48,341 nucleotides of DNA, taken from the NCBI GenBank assembly GCA_004366205.1, contig SIRW01000056.1, positions 1 through 48,341 of the forward strand. The letters run 5' to 3'. Positions 15,861 through 24,267 of the stretch are shown here, in pieces; position 1 is the first letter of the stretch; each line of letters opens with the position of its first letter. The stretch is from Actinomycetota bacterium. GTDB lineage: Bacteria > Actinomycetota > Acidimicrobiia > Acidimicrobiales > CADCSY01. Both the position numbers and the translations under genes were made by a program. The notes beneath the pieces are model-generated. The model had not been told where the DNA came from and did not search any database. It was given only the letters and a program-made list of their open reading frames with translations.

Positions 15861-16907
15861 TCAGGGCAGGCGCCGGAGGAGGCGCAGCACGCCGAGCCGG
15901 ACAGGCGACTGGTGGTGCGAGCCCGCCGGCCCGCCCGCCTCGGCCGGGACGCCGAGCCGGTCGCGGTGGGCGAGGAACCACTCGTAGGACTCGATCACCA
16001 TGTCAGCGTTGGAGTGGGCGGGCTCCCACCCCAGCTCGCTGCGGGCCCGGGTCGTGTCGAACCACAGCGACTCGCCGTACAGCAGCCAGTGGTAGGGGGC
16101 GAAGGGCGCCGCGCCGATCCCCGCCACGGCCCGCATGGCGAGCTGCGCCGGGCGGGCGGGGAGCCCCCGCACCCGGGACCCGGTGCCGGCGTGGCGGACG
16201 AGCGCCTCGAGGGTCTCGCGCATCGTGCCGAACTCGGTGGCGCCGACGTTGTAGGCGGCGGGGCCCGGCCGCTCGGCGGCCCGCAGGCAGGCGTCGGCGA
16301 GGTCGGCGGCGTGCACGAACTGGTAGCGGTTGTCGCCCCGGCCGAGCACGTACACGGGCGCGCCGGCGGCCACCAGCTCGAACAGCACGGCCATGATCCC
16401 GAGACGGCCGTGGCCGAGGATGGTGCGGGGCCGGATGATCGTCACGTCCAGCCCCGAGCCCGTCGCCTCCCGGCACAGGGCTTCGGCCTCGAGCTTGGCC
16501 CGCCCGTACGCCTCGAGGGGGCGCGGCGGGGTGTCCTCGTCGACGGGGTTGGAGTCGGGGATGCCGTAGACCGCGCTGGACGAGGTGTGCACGACCTTGG
16601 CCACGCCCGCCTCCCGGGCGGCCAGCAGGACGTTGGCGGTGCCCACCACGTTCACCGAGCGGAACAGGGCGCGGTCCTTGGCGAGGGGCACCTGGGCGAC
16701 GTTGTGCAGCACGGCGTCGACGCCCTCGCACGCCCCTCGAAGCGCGCTGCGGTCCCGGACGTCGCCGACCACGACCTCGACGCCGGCGGCGGCCTCGGCG
16801 GGCCGGTTCACGTCCAAGATGCGCACCCGGTACCCACGCGCCACCGCCTGCTCGGTGAGCACGGTCCCGAAGTACCCGGCGCCCCCCGTGATCAGCAGCG
16901 TGCTCAC
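15861..16907 (-). CDS. NAD-dependent epimerase/dehydratase (extended SDR)
   Basis: 348 residues. It begins VSTLLITGGAGYFG, the Rossmann TGGxGxxG of extended SDRs. An acidic residue after strand 2 (ILDVNRP) indicates NAD. A Ser-rich strand (HTSSSAVYG) and YGRAKLEAE supply the Ser and the YxxxK catalytic pair. Substrates of this family are nucleotide sugars or 3-beta-hydroxysteroid-like compounds; the neighbourhood favours a sugar, the coupled GMC enzyme leaves the second open. The GTG at 16907 overlaps the upstream stop (GTGA). It is the last gene of the four-gene operon 19700-15861. Confidence 0.8.
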   Translation of the reverse strand: MSTLLITGGAGYFGTVLTEQAVARGYRVRILDVNRPAEAAAGVEVVVGDVRDRSALRGACEGVDAVLHNVAQVPLAKDRALFRSVNVVGTANVLLAAREAGVAKVVHTSSSAVYGIPDSNPVDEDTPPRPLEAYGRAKLEAEALCREATGSGLDVTIIRPRTILGHGRLGIMAVLFELVAAGAPVYVLGRGDNRYQFVHAADLADACLRAAERPGPAAYNVGATEFGTMRETLEALVRHAGTGSRVRGLPARPAQLAMRAVAGIGAAPFAPYHWLLYGESLWFDTTRARSELGWEPAHSNADMVIESYEWFLAHRDRLGVPAEAGGPAGSHHQSPVRLGVLRLLRRLP

Positions 16908-17938
16908 AAGGCGCGGCCCCGTTCGAGGCACCAGCGGATGCTGGCCCGCATGCCGTCGAGCAGCGTCGTGGCCGGGCGGTAGCCGAGCTCGTCGACGGCG
17001 CGGGTCACGTCGCAGGCGATCGTCTCGCCCAGCTCGCCCAGCACGTGGATGGGCTGCACGTAGCGGCCGGCGGCCTGCAGGGCGGTGTCGACCCGCACCG
17101 CCACCCGTCCCGCCACGGCGGGCAGGCGCGGCTGGCGGGCCGTCACGGCGAGCCCCTCGGCCCGCAGCGCCGCCCGCACCGTGTCGAGGACGGCGCGCAG
17201 CTCGTAGGGCTGCGGGTCGGCGATCCAGTAGGCGCGACCGGGCGCGGCGGCCGCCACCTCGGCGCGGCGCAAGCCGTGCACGAGGTTGCCCGTGTAGGCC
17301 ATCGACCGGCGCTGCGAGCCGTCGCCGACGATCGGGAAGCGGCCCCGGCGGACCGCCGCGAGGAAGCGGGTCTGGCGCTCGGGCTGGTGCGGGCCGTAGA
17401 ACCACGGCGGCCGCACGATCACCGTCGCCAGGTCGCCCCGGTCGTGGGCCTGCTGCACCAGCAGCTCGGCCTCGTGCTTGGAGCGGCCGTAGGCCAGGTA
17501 GGGGGCGTAGGGCGAGTCCTCGGTGAACCGGTGGCCCGGGTGGGGGTTGAACCCGAACGGCGAGTTGGACGACACGTGCACGAACCGGTGCACGCCCGCC
17601 CGCCGGGCCCGGTCGAGGACGAGCGCGGTCCCGCCGACGTTCACGTCGAACAGCTCGCGGGTGCGTCCCGCCGGGTGGATGACGGCGGCGGCGTGGAACA
17701 CGGTGGCGCCGGCGGCGCCGGCGAAGAGCCGGTCGAGCGTGGCGGGGTCCCGCACGTCGCCCACCACCGTCTCGACCGCCCGGCCGGCTACCTCGAGCAG
17801 CGCGGCCTCCTCGTCGGTGCGGACCAGCCCGCGGACGCGCCGGCCGTCAGCGAGGAGGTCCCGCACGAGGTTCTGCCCGAGCCAGCCCGCCGCGCCCGTG
17901 ACCACCGCCGTCTCCGGCGCCTGCACGTCCATCGTCAC
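16904..17938 (-). CDS. NAD-dependent epimerase/dehydratase (extended SDR), second copy
   Basis: 344 residues. TGAAGWLGQNL gives the Rossmann motif, HVSSNSPFG the Ser-bearing strand and YGRSKHEAE the YxxxK pair. Similarity to the next gene is limited to the fold, so they probably act on different substrates or successive steps. The GTG at 17938 overlaps the GMC oxidoreductase stop (GTGA), which also gives VTMDV rather than the ATG two codons later. The C-terminus (YRPATTLLDGMRASIRWCLE) is the usual epimerase ending. Confidence 0.8.
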   Translation of the reverse strand: MTMDVQAPETAVVTGAAGWLGQNLVRDLLADGRRVRGLVRTDEEAALLEVAGRAVETVVGDVRDPATLDRLFAGAAGATVFHAAAVIHPAGRTRELFDVNVGGTALVLDRARRAGVHRFVHVSSNSPFGFNPHPGHRFTEDSPYAPYLAYGRSKHEAELLVQQAHDRGDLATVIVRPPWFYGPHQPERQTRFLAAVRRGRFPIVGDGSQRRSMAYTGNLVHGLRRAEVAAAAPGRAYWIADPQPYELRAVLDTVRAALRAEGLAVTARQPRLPAVAGRVAVRVDTALQAAGRYVQPIHVLGELGETIACDVTRAVDELGYRPATTLLDGMRASIRWCLERGRAL

Positions 17939-19374
17939 GTGGTCGCCAGGAAGTGCTCGGCGTTGCGGGCGGCGATGGTCATGACACCGGCCTGGGGGTT
18001 GACGCCCGGGGCGTCGGGCACGAGCGAGGCGTCGTTCACCCGCAGGTTGGTGTGGCCCCACACCGATCCGAAGCTGTCGGCGCCGGTGCGGGTGCGGTCC
18101 TGGCCCAGGCGGACCGTCGAGGTCAGGTGCACGGTCATGAGGTTCGCGCGGGCGGGCGTGAGCGCGTCCCACCAGGCACCGAGGTCGTCCACCCGCCGGA
18201 CGACCGGCCCACCGGTGACCGAGGGGTACAGCTCGGTGGCGCCGGCGGCGAGCAGCAGCTCACCGAGGTGCACGAGCCCTCGGGCGAGCCTGCTCATGTC
18301 GCTGTCGGTCAGGCGGTACGTGACGAGCGGCGACCGCAGGCCGGGCAACGCCTGGACCCGCCCGCCGGCGTCGCTGCGGATGGCGGCGTAGTAGACGAAC
18401 ACCCGCTCCCAGTCGGCGAGAGCGCCGGCGAAGGGCACGCCCGAGTCGGCCAGCGCGAGGGCCACGTGGCCCCGCCGGCTGGCCGAACCGCCGATGGCGA
18501 CCGCCGGCGAGAACTCGGTGACCCGGTAGGGCGGCACGTCGTCGTGGTCGAGCACGTCCGGGAAGCGGGCGGCGATCTTCACCGTCGGGTGGAGCTTGAG
18601 GCCGCGACCGATGCCCCGGCGGATCCCGCTGCGCTGGAGCAGCGCCGGCGTCTGGACAGCCCCACAGCAGACCACGACGTGGTCGGCTTCGATGACCAGG
18701 TCGCCCACGGACCCGTCGTCGTGGCGCCGCCGTCCCCGTGCGGCGACGACCCGGCGCGAGCCGGGCCCGTCGGGCCGGGTCACCAGCCGGTCGATGCGGC
18801 ACCCCGGCAGGATGGTGGCCCCGGCGGCCACCGCCCGGGGGATCATCGTGCGGGCCATCGTCTGCTTCTCGGCCCGGCCGTCCGGCCCGTAGCGGAACAC
18901 CCGGGCGAACTCGACCGACCGCCACCCGAGCGCGGCCGCTCCCCGGGCGAGCACGGCCGACGACGGCGGCAGGTCGCCGGGAAGGCGGCGCACGGACAGC
19001 GCCGCCTCGAGCGCCTCGGCGTGGCGGTCGAGCGAATCGGGCGTGAACTCGTCGATGTCGTAGTCCCGGCGCCACGCCTCGACGAGCTCGGCAGGGAGGC
19101 GGTGCCACAGCCCGCTGTTGACCTCGGTGCTGCCCCCCACGCACCGGCCCTCGGCGTAGGCCACGGGGGGCACGCCCAGGGCGGCCGACGACCCGTGGTG
19201 CCGGTACGTGCGGGCCATCTCCTCGAGTGAGAACGGCTCGAAGGCGCCGGGGTCGATCCAGGGGCCCTCCTCCACCACGGTCACCGTCCGTCCCGCCTCG
19301 GCGAGGAGGGCCGCAGTGGTGGCGCCCCCGGCCCCCGAGCCGATGACGAGCACGTCGGTGCCGACGCGCGTCAC
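17935..19374 (-). CDS. GMC-family FAD-dependent oxidoreductase
   Basis: 479 residues. The dinucleotide-binding motif is GSGAGG (residues 12-17), and the C-terminal GMC block has GHTNLRVNDASLVPDAPG and NPQAGVMTIAARNAE, with the conserved His and Asn of the active site. GMC enzymes oxidise an alcohol (sugar, choline, sterol-like or other) to a carbonyl, passing electrons to O2 or a carrier. There is no signal peptide. The gene is coupled on both sides by GTGA overlaps, upstream to a 109-residue protein and downstream to two epimerases, so all four probably act in one pathway. Confidence 0.85.
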   Translation of the reverse strand: MTRVGTDVLVIGSGAGGATTAALLAEAGRTVTVVEEGPWIDPGAFEPFSLEEMARTYRHHGSSAALGVPPVAYAEGRCVGGSTEVNSGLWHRLPAELVEAWRRDYDIDEFTPDSLDRHAEALEAALSVRRLPGDLPPSSAVLARGAAALGWRSVEFARVFRYGPDGRAEKQTMARTMIPRAVAAGATILPGCRIDRLVTRPDGPGSRRVVAARGRRRHDDGSVGDLVIEADHVVVCCGAVQTPALLQRSGIRRGIGRGLKLHPTVKIAARFPDVLDHDDVPPYRVTEFSPAVAIGGSASRRGHVALALADSGVPFAGALADWERVFVYYAAIRSDAGGRVQALPGLRSPLVTYRLTDSDMSRLARGLVHLGELLLAAGATELYPSVTGGPVVRRVDDLGAWWDALTPARANLMTVHLTSTVRLGQDRTRTGADSFGSVWGHTNLRVNDASLVPDAPGVNPQAGVMTIAARNAEHFLATT

Positions 19375-19700
19375 GGGGACGCCGGGGTGGCCCCCGCTGG
19401 GGCCCCGGCCCCGGCCAGCTCCTCCTCGGCGAACAGCACCAGCGAGCGGAACAGCCGCACGTGCTGACGCACCGGCCCGAGCGGCGAGTGCTCCATGGCG
19501 GCCACCAGCTCGGATCCGGTCCGGCCCGGTCGGGCCCGGTCCCACAGGCCGAGCACCAGCGAGAGCGCCCCCACCCCCAGGCGCAGGTGCTCGGGCATGT
19601 CCGCCAGGGTCCCCGTGACGAACCGCTCGACACCCGCTCGCCGCTCGGGCTCGGGCGCGGTGCACAGGGCGTCGACCAGCCGGTGTTCGAAGCGCAGCAC
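19371..19700 (-). CDS. Small protein coupled to the GMC oxidoreductase
   Basis: 109 residues with no signal peptide or clear membrane segment. The sequence is helical in character (VLRFEHRLVDALCTA..., MPEHLRLGVGALSLVLGL, RLFRSLVLFAEEELAG). Small proteins in this position beside GMC dehydrogenases can be electron-transfer or maturation partners (gluconate dehydrogenase subunit 3 is one known case), but I do not recognise the family. The GTG at 19700 follows TACGGT by 8 nt, and the stop overlaps the GMC start. Confidence 0.6.
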   Translation of the reverse strand: MLRFEHRLVDALCTAPEPERRAGVERFVTGTLADMPEHLRLGVGALSLVLGLWDRARPGRTGSELVAAMEHSPLGPVRQHVRLFRSLVLFAEEELAGAGAPAGATPASP

Positions 19701-19708
19701 GGCCCGCC

Positions 19709-19714
19709 ACCGTA
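19709..19714 (-). promoter_or_regulatory. -10 box TACGGT of the GMC operon
   Basis: Minus-strand TACGGT ends 8 nt before the GTG at 19700. It is probably the operon's only promoter, since all later genes are coupled. Confidence 0.5.
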
Positions 19715-19779
19715 CCGTCGCCGCCCGCCCCGGCCGCGCCGGCCCCATGGGTGCACCCGGGGCGGGGTGGCGGGGCCGG

Positions 19780-19785
19780 TAGCCT
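19780..19785 (+). promoter_or_regulatory. -10 box TAGCCT of the gene at 19795
   Basis: TAGCCT ends 9 nt before the ATG at 19795. Confidence 0.5.
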
Positions 19786-19794
19786 GCGGCCGCC

Positions 19795-21450
19795 ATGCGT
19801 CCGCTCCACCGGTGGGGGCCGCTCGCCGTCGTCGCGGCCACCGCCCTCCTGCCGTTCTGGGGGCTCTGGCGCGCCCCGGGCCCTCCGATGGAGGAGGGCT
19901 TCATGCTCGTGTTCCCCGAGCTCGTGCTCAACGGGTGGGTGCCGCACCGCGACTTCCTGCACCTGTACGGCCCGGGGAGCCTCTGGGTGCTCGCCGGCAC
20001 CTACGGGGTGTTCGGGACCACGCTCGAGGTCCAGCGCCTGGTCGGCTTCGCCCAGCAGCTCGGCGTGGCGTTCGGGGTGTTCGCCCTGCTTCGCCCCTTC
20101 GGCCGCTGGACCGCCGGGGCCGGCGGCGCCGTGGCGGCGATGATCATCGTGCCGCCGATCGGGCTGACCGCACTTGCGTGGGTCGGCGGCGTGGCCCTCG
20201 GCCTCTGGTACCTGAACGCCGGTCTGCGGGCCGTCGAGCACGGACCGGGCCGCCGGGGCCTCGTCCCCGTCGGCGCCGGCCTGCTGGCGGGCGCGGCCCT
20301 CCTCTACCGGCCGGACCTGGTCGTGGCGATCGGGCTGTCCGGGCTGGTGCTGCTCCGGGGGCTCGACCGGGGTGGGCGGGTCCGGCTGCTCGCCGGCTTC
20401 GCCGCCGGCGTTGCCCCCTACCTCGTACACGTCGCCACCGCCGGGCTCGGGACCGCCTTCCACGGCCTCGTGATCCAGCCGGTGTTCGAGCTCCGCCCCG
20501 GCCGGGCCCTCCCCCTCCCCCCGTCGTGGGACCGCTTCGACGGGTTCCTCCAGCGCGCCGGCACCCTGCGCGAGCTGCCCTGGCCGCTGCCCGCGCCCCC
20601 GGGCCCGCCTCAGCTCACGTTCTGGCTGGTGCTGCTCGTCGCGAGCGTGGCGCTCCTGCTCGCCGTCGGCGTCCGCGCCGCCCGCCGCGGCGCCGGCACG
20701 CCGCCGGTGCCGGCGGTGAGCCACCTGCGGCTGCTGGCGCTGGCGCTGTTCAGCGTGGGGCTGCTCCCCCAGGCCATGCAACGGGCCGACTCCACGCACC
20801 TGGCGTGGGCGAGCGCCGTGCCCTTCGGGCTCGCCGTGGGCGCCCTCGCCCACCTGCTGGCGCAGCGCTGGCCGGCCTGGCGGGACGGCGCCCGGGCGGC
20901 GGTGGCGGTGGCGGTCCCGCTCGTCCTGCTGCTCGCCCTCGTCCCCCACTTCACGTGGCGGACCTACGCCGACTACGTGGCCCAGACGTTCGGGTACCAC
21001 CGCCTCTCGTACGTGCTCGAGCGGGACGGGCGCATCTTCCGGTACGGCCGGGCCGACGCCGTCGCCGCCGTCGAGCGCATCCTCGCCGACGTCGAGCGCG
21101 TCGCCACGCCCGGTGACCGGCTGTTCGTCGGCACGGGTGACCTGCGCAAGACCCCGTACAGCGAGGCGTTCCTGTACTACCTGCTGCCCGAGCTGCCGCC
21201 CGCGACGCGCTACATCGAGATGGACCCCGGGGTCGCCAACGCCCCCGACTCGGGCCTGGCCGACGAGCTCCGGGCCGCCGACGTGGTCATCCTCTCCTCG
21301 ATCCGCGACGACTGGGACGAACCGAACGCCTCGCGGGACCTCGGCCCCAACGAGCCCAACGAGGTGCTCGCCGAGCTCTTCTGCCGGGTGAGCGCCTACG
21401 GCGAAGGGCCGTTCGGCCGGCCGCTCTACGCGCTGTACGTGCGGTGCTGA
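19795..21450 (+). CDS. Polytopic GT-C-like glycosyltransferase
   Basis: 551 residues with about nine hydrophobic segments. The first outer loop reads PMEEGFMLVFPELVLNGW then PHRDFLHLYGPGS, with an acidic pair followed by HRDF...YGPG as in many actinobacterial GT39-like proteins. A soluble C-terminal region of ~160 residues follows the last membrane segment (VPLVLLLALVPHF). It shares direction with the polyprenol-phosphate mannose synthase 31 bp downstream, which could supply its donor. Acceptor unknown. Confidence 0.75.
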   Translation: MRPLHRWGPLAVVAATALLPFWGLWRAPGPPMEEGFMLVFPELVLNGWVPHRDFLHLYGPGSLWVLAGTYGVFGTTLEVQRLVGFAQQLGVAFGVFALLRPFGRWTAGAGGAVAAMIIVPPIGLTALAWVGGVALGLWYLNAGLRAVEHGPGRRGLVPVGAGLLAGAALLYRPDLVVAIGLSGLVLLRGLDRGGRVRLLAGFAAGVAPYLVHVATAGLGTAFHGLVIQPVFELRPGRALPLPPSWDRFDGFLQRAGTLRELPWPLPAPPGPPQLTFWLVLLVASVALLLAVGVRAARRGAGTPPVPAVSHLRLLALALFSVGLLPQAMQRADSTHLAWASAVPFGLAVGALAHLLAQRWPAWRDGARAAVAVAVPLVLLLALVPHFTWRTYADYVAQTFGYHRLSYVLERDGRIFRYGRADAVAAVERILADVERVATPGDRLFVGTGDLRKTPYSEAFLYYLLPELPPATRYIEMDPGVANAPDSGLADELRAADVVILSSIRDDWDEPNASRDLGPNEPNEVLAELFCRVSAYGEGPFGRPLYALYVRC

Positions 21451-21468
21451 CCGCGACCCGCTGAGCGG

Positions 21469-21474
21469 TATCGT
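21469..21474 (+). promoter_or_regulatory. -10 box TATCGT of the gene at 21482
   Basis: TATCGT ends 7 nt before the GTG at 21482, so the mannose synthase gene may have its own transcript. Confidence 0.45.
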
Positions 21475-21481
21475 TCGGCCG

Positions 21482-22243
21482 GTGCGCACCCTGGTCGTGC
21501 TGCCCACCTACGACGAGGCGGCCAACATCGTGGAGGTCCTCCAGCGGGTGCGGGCCGCGGCGCCGCAGCTCGACGTCCTGGTCGTCGACGACAACAGCCC
21601 CGACGGCACGGCGGCGCTCGCCCGGGCGGCCGCCGACGAGCTCGGCCAGATCGACGTGCTGGTGCGGGAGCGCAAGGAGGGCCTGGGCAACGCCTACCGC
21701 CATGGGTTCAGCGTGGGCCTGGAGCGGGGCTACAGCGTGCTCGTGCAGATGGACGCCGACCTGTCGCACGACCCCGCCGCCATCCCCGCGCTGCTGCGCG
21801 CGATCGACGACGGCGCCGAGGCCGTCATCGGCTCCCGCTACATCCCCGGCGGCTCGATCCCGCACTGGCCGTGGTACCGGCGGGCGCTGTCCCGGTACGG
21901 CAACCGCTACTCGTGCCTCGTGCTGGGCATGACCGTGCGCGACGCCACGTCGGGGTACCGGGCCTACCGGGTCGACGCCCTGAAGGCGATCGACGTGTTC
22001 TCCACCCGGGCCAAGGGCTACGGCTTCCAGATCGAGACCGCGTACCGGGTGTCCCGTCAGGGCCGGGCCCTCGCCGAGGTGCCCATCGAGTTCACCGACC
22101 GGGTGCGGGGCTACTCGAAGATGTCGCTCAGCGTCATGGTGGAGGAGCTCGTCCTCGTGACCTGGTGGGGCCTCCGGGACCGGGTGCTGCGGCGGGTCAG
22201 TGGGGCCAGACGGCGGGGTCGCGGTGGCCCAGGAGCCGGGTGA
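21482..22243 (+). CDS. ppm1: Polyprenol monophosphomannose synthase (DPM1/Ppm1 type)
   Basis: 253 residues, typical for the catalytic domain of DPM1. Motifs in order: VVLPTYDEAANI, VVDDNSPDGTA, QMDADLSHDP (the DxD for metal and GDP-mannose), GSRYIPGG, DATSGYRAYR and VPIEFTDRVRGYSKM, a signature of the mannosylphosphodolichol synthase group. It transfers mannose from GDP-mannose to polyprenyl phosphate on the inner membrane face, producing donors for GT-C enzymes such as those around it. The C-terminus is basic and has no membrane anchor, unlike some homologues. It overlaps the convergent methyltransferase gene by 47 bp. Confidence 0.9.
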   Translation: MRTLVVLPTYDEAANIVEVLQRVRAAAPQLDVLVVDDNSPDGTAALARAAADELGQIDVLVRERKEGLGNAYRHGFSVGLERGYSVLVQMDADLSHDPAAIPALLRAIDDGAEAVIGSRYIPGGSIPHWPWYRRALSRYGNRYSCLVLGMTVRDATSGYRAYRVDALKAIDVFSTRAKGYGFQIETAYRVSRQGRALAEVPIEFTDRVRGYSKMSLSVMVEELVLVTWWGLRDRVLRRVSGARRRGRGGPGAG

Positions 22244-23039
22244 GGCGGCCGAGGCGGGCGGCGATCAGGACCTTGACGGCGACGTTGCGGGCGAACCAGG
22301 GCAGCTCGGCGGCCTGGCGGAGCGCGTTGCCGGCGCGGGCGACGCCGCCGAGCGGCTCGCGGCGGTACTCGGCCATCGACCCCACCCGGCCGACGTAGCG
22401 GAAGCGCCCGCCCGCGAACAGGGTGGTGAGCAGCGCCAGGGTGACGCCGATCGAGCTGAAGGCGTCGTGGACGAGGAGGGTCCCGCCGACGGGCACCCGG
22501 GCGCCCCACCGCACGATGTCGTCGCGGGCGGGCCCGAAGCGGTGGGCGCCGTCGATGTAGAGCAGCTCGATCGGGCCGGGCACGGCGTCGCCCGCCTCGG
22601 TCGAGGGCAGGCGCACGTGCTCGACCCGGCCCGCCACCCCGGCTCGAGCCAGGTTCGCCCGGAAGGCGTCGTTGTCGGCCTGGCCCTCGGCGGCGGTGCC
22701 GGTGATCTGCCGCGGGCCCCGGTCGTTGCCGGCGTGCGGGTCGATGGCGACGACGGCCACCCCGGGCGGCGCCGCTGACGCCAACACGATGGCCGACCGA
22801 CCCCGGTAGCTGCCGATCTCGACGATGCGGCTGCCGGGTGCGAGCGCGCGCGCCCGGTCCCAGAGGCGCCGGGCCTGGCCGTCGGTCATCCACCCCTCGA
22901 CCCCGGCCACGGCGCGCAGGGTGGCGTCGAACGAGGCGCCGGTGGAGGCACCGCCGGGTGCGCCGTCGGAGGTGCCGGTAGGAGAGCCGTCGGAGGTGCC
23001 GTCGGAGGTGCCGGCGGAGGTGCCGTCGGGTGCGGTCAT
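22197..23039 (-). CDS. Class I SAM-dependent methyltransferase (Methyltransf_24 type)
   Basis: 280 residues. A Thr/Ser/Gly-rich, probably disordered N-terminus of ~35 residues comes from GGAGGTGCCGTC-like tandem DNA repeats. The domain begins with a WMTDGQA segment and motif I VEIGSYRGRSAIVLA, then VAIDPHAGND, LLYIDGAHRF and TLLVHDAF. This layout is common in glycan loci (compare CmcI and Methyltransf_24 proteins). The substrate is unknown. The ATG at 23039 is 9 nt after a TATCCT box; the longer ORF to 23264 would run into the divergent gene. Confidence 0.8.
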   Translation of the reverse strand: MTAPDGTSAGTSDGTSDGSPTGTSDGAPGGASTGASFDATLRAVAGVEGWMTDGQARRLWDRARALAPGSRIVEIGSYRGRSAIVLASAAPPGVAVVAIDPHAGNDRGPRQITGTAAEGQADNDAFRANLARAGVAGRVEHVRLPSTEAGDAVPGPIELLYIDGAHRFGPARDDIVRWGARVPVGGTLLVHDAFSSIGVTLALLTTLFAGGRFRYVGRVGSMAEYRREPLGGVARAGNALRQAAELPWFARNVAVKVLIAARLGRLTRLLGHRDPAVWPH

Positions 23040-23047
23040 GGCGGGCC

Positions 23048-23054
23048 TAGGATA
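23048..23054. promoter_or_regulatory. Overlapping divergent -10 boxes (TAGGAT / TATCCT)
   Basis: The 7-bp stretch TAGGATA holds a plus-strand TAGGAT (23048-23053) and a minus-strand TATCCT (23054-23049). The minus box ends 9 nt before the methyltransferase ATG at 23039; the plus box is 23 nt before the GT4 ATG at 23077. Confidence 0.5.
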
Positions 23055-23076
23055 CGGCCGCCGTCCGGCGCACCCC

Positions 23077-24267
23077 ATGACCGACCCGTCCCTGCCACGC
23101 GCCTCCGACCACGACACCGCCGTCGCCAAGCTCGGCGACATCGCCGCGGCGGCGGGCCTGCGCCGCATCCACATGCTGTCGTGGCGCGACCTCGACGACG
23201 TCGAGGCGGGCGGGTCCGAGGTCCACGCCAGCACCGTCGCCCGCCTGTGGGCCGAGGCCGGCATCGACGTGACCCTACGTACCTCCTATGCCCAGGGCCA
23301 CCCCCCCACGATCGTCCGGGACGGCTACAAGGTCGTGCGCCGGGCGGGGCGCTACCTGATCTTCCCCCGTGCCGCGCTGTGGGAGCTCAGCGGGCGGGCC
23401 GGCCCCCGCGACGGCCTGGTGGAGATCTGGAACGGGATGCCCTTCTTCTCTCCCCTGTGGGCGAGGGGGCCCCGCATCGCCTTCCTGCACCACGTCCACG
23501 CCGAGATGTGGCACATGGTGCTGCCCCCGAACCTGGCCCGCTTCGGCGACGCGCTCGAGCGGCGTGTCGCCCCGCCCATCTACCGGCGCACCCGCATCGT
23601 CACGCTGTCGTCGTCCTCCAAAGACGAGCTGGTGCACGAGCTCGGCTTCCGTCCCGAGCGCGTGGACGTGGTGCCCCCGGGCATCGACCCCCTGTACTCG
23701 CCCGCCGGGGAGAAGGCAGCGCACCCGCTGGTGCTCGCCGTGGGCCGGCTCGTCCCGGTGAAGCGCTACGACGTGCTGATCGACGTCCTCGCCCGGCTCC
23801 GGGCGCGGCACCCCACCCTCGAGGCGGTGATCGCCGGTGAAGGCTACGAGCGCCTCGCCCTCGAAGAGCGCGTCCGGGACCACGACGCCGCCGGCTGGTT
23901 GCGCCTCCCGGGGCGGGTCACGGGCGATGAGCTGCTGGCGCTGTACCGCCGGGCGTGGGTGCTGGCCAGCGCCTCGGCTCGGGAAGGCTGGAACATGAGC
24001 ATCACGGAGGCGGCGGCGTGCGGGACCCCGGCCGTGGTCACCGACATCGTCGGGCACCGCGACGCCGTCGCCGCCGGGCGCAGCGGGCTGCTGGCCGAGG
24101 GTGCGGAAGGGCTCGCGGAGGGGCTCGATCGGGTTCTCGGCGATGGCGAGCTGCGCCGGCGTCTCGGTGCCGGCGCGCTCGAGCACGCGGCCCGGTTCAC
24201 GTGGGAGGCCACCGCCGCCGGCACCCTCACGGCCCTCGCGTCCGAGGCGCTCCGCCGCCGGCGATGA
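23077..24267 (+). CDS. GT4-family (GT-B) glycosyltransferase
   Basis: 396 residues. The N-terminal domain has RRIHMLSWRDLDDVEAGGSE, where AGGSE is the usual GT4 start. The C-terminal domain has VLAVGRLVPVKRYDVLI, VIAGEGYE, and the donor site SAREGWNMSITEAAACGTP (EGWNxxxxEA), the GT4 E-x7-E motif. It would transfer a sugar from a nucleotide donor in the cytoplasm. ATG 23077 was chosen; an in-frame ATG at 23038 overlaps the divergent gene's start. Its stop overlaps the AftD-like start (ATGA), so the two are translated together. Confidence 0.85.
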   Translation: MTDPSLPRASDHDTAVAKLGDIAAAAGLRRIHMLSWRDLDDVEAGGSEVHASTVARLWAEAGIDVTLRTSYAQGHPPTIVRDGYKVVRRAGRYLIFPRAALWELSGRAGPRDGLVEIWNGMPFFSPLWARGPRIAFLHHVHAEMWHMVLPPNLARFGDALERRVAPPIYRRTRIVTLSSSSKDELVHELGFRPERVDVVPPGIDPLYSPAGEKAAHPLVLAVGRLVPVKRYDVLIDVLARLRARHPTLEAVIAGEGYERLALEERVRDHDAAGWLRLPGRVTGDELLALYRRAWVLASASAREGWNMSITEAAACGTPAVVTDIVGHRDAVAAGRSGLLAEGAEGLAEGLDRVLGDGELRRRLGAGALEHAARFTWEATAAGTLTALASEALRRRR

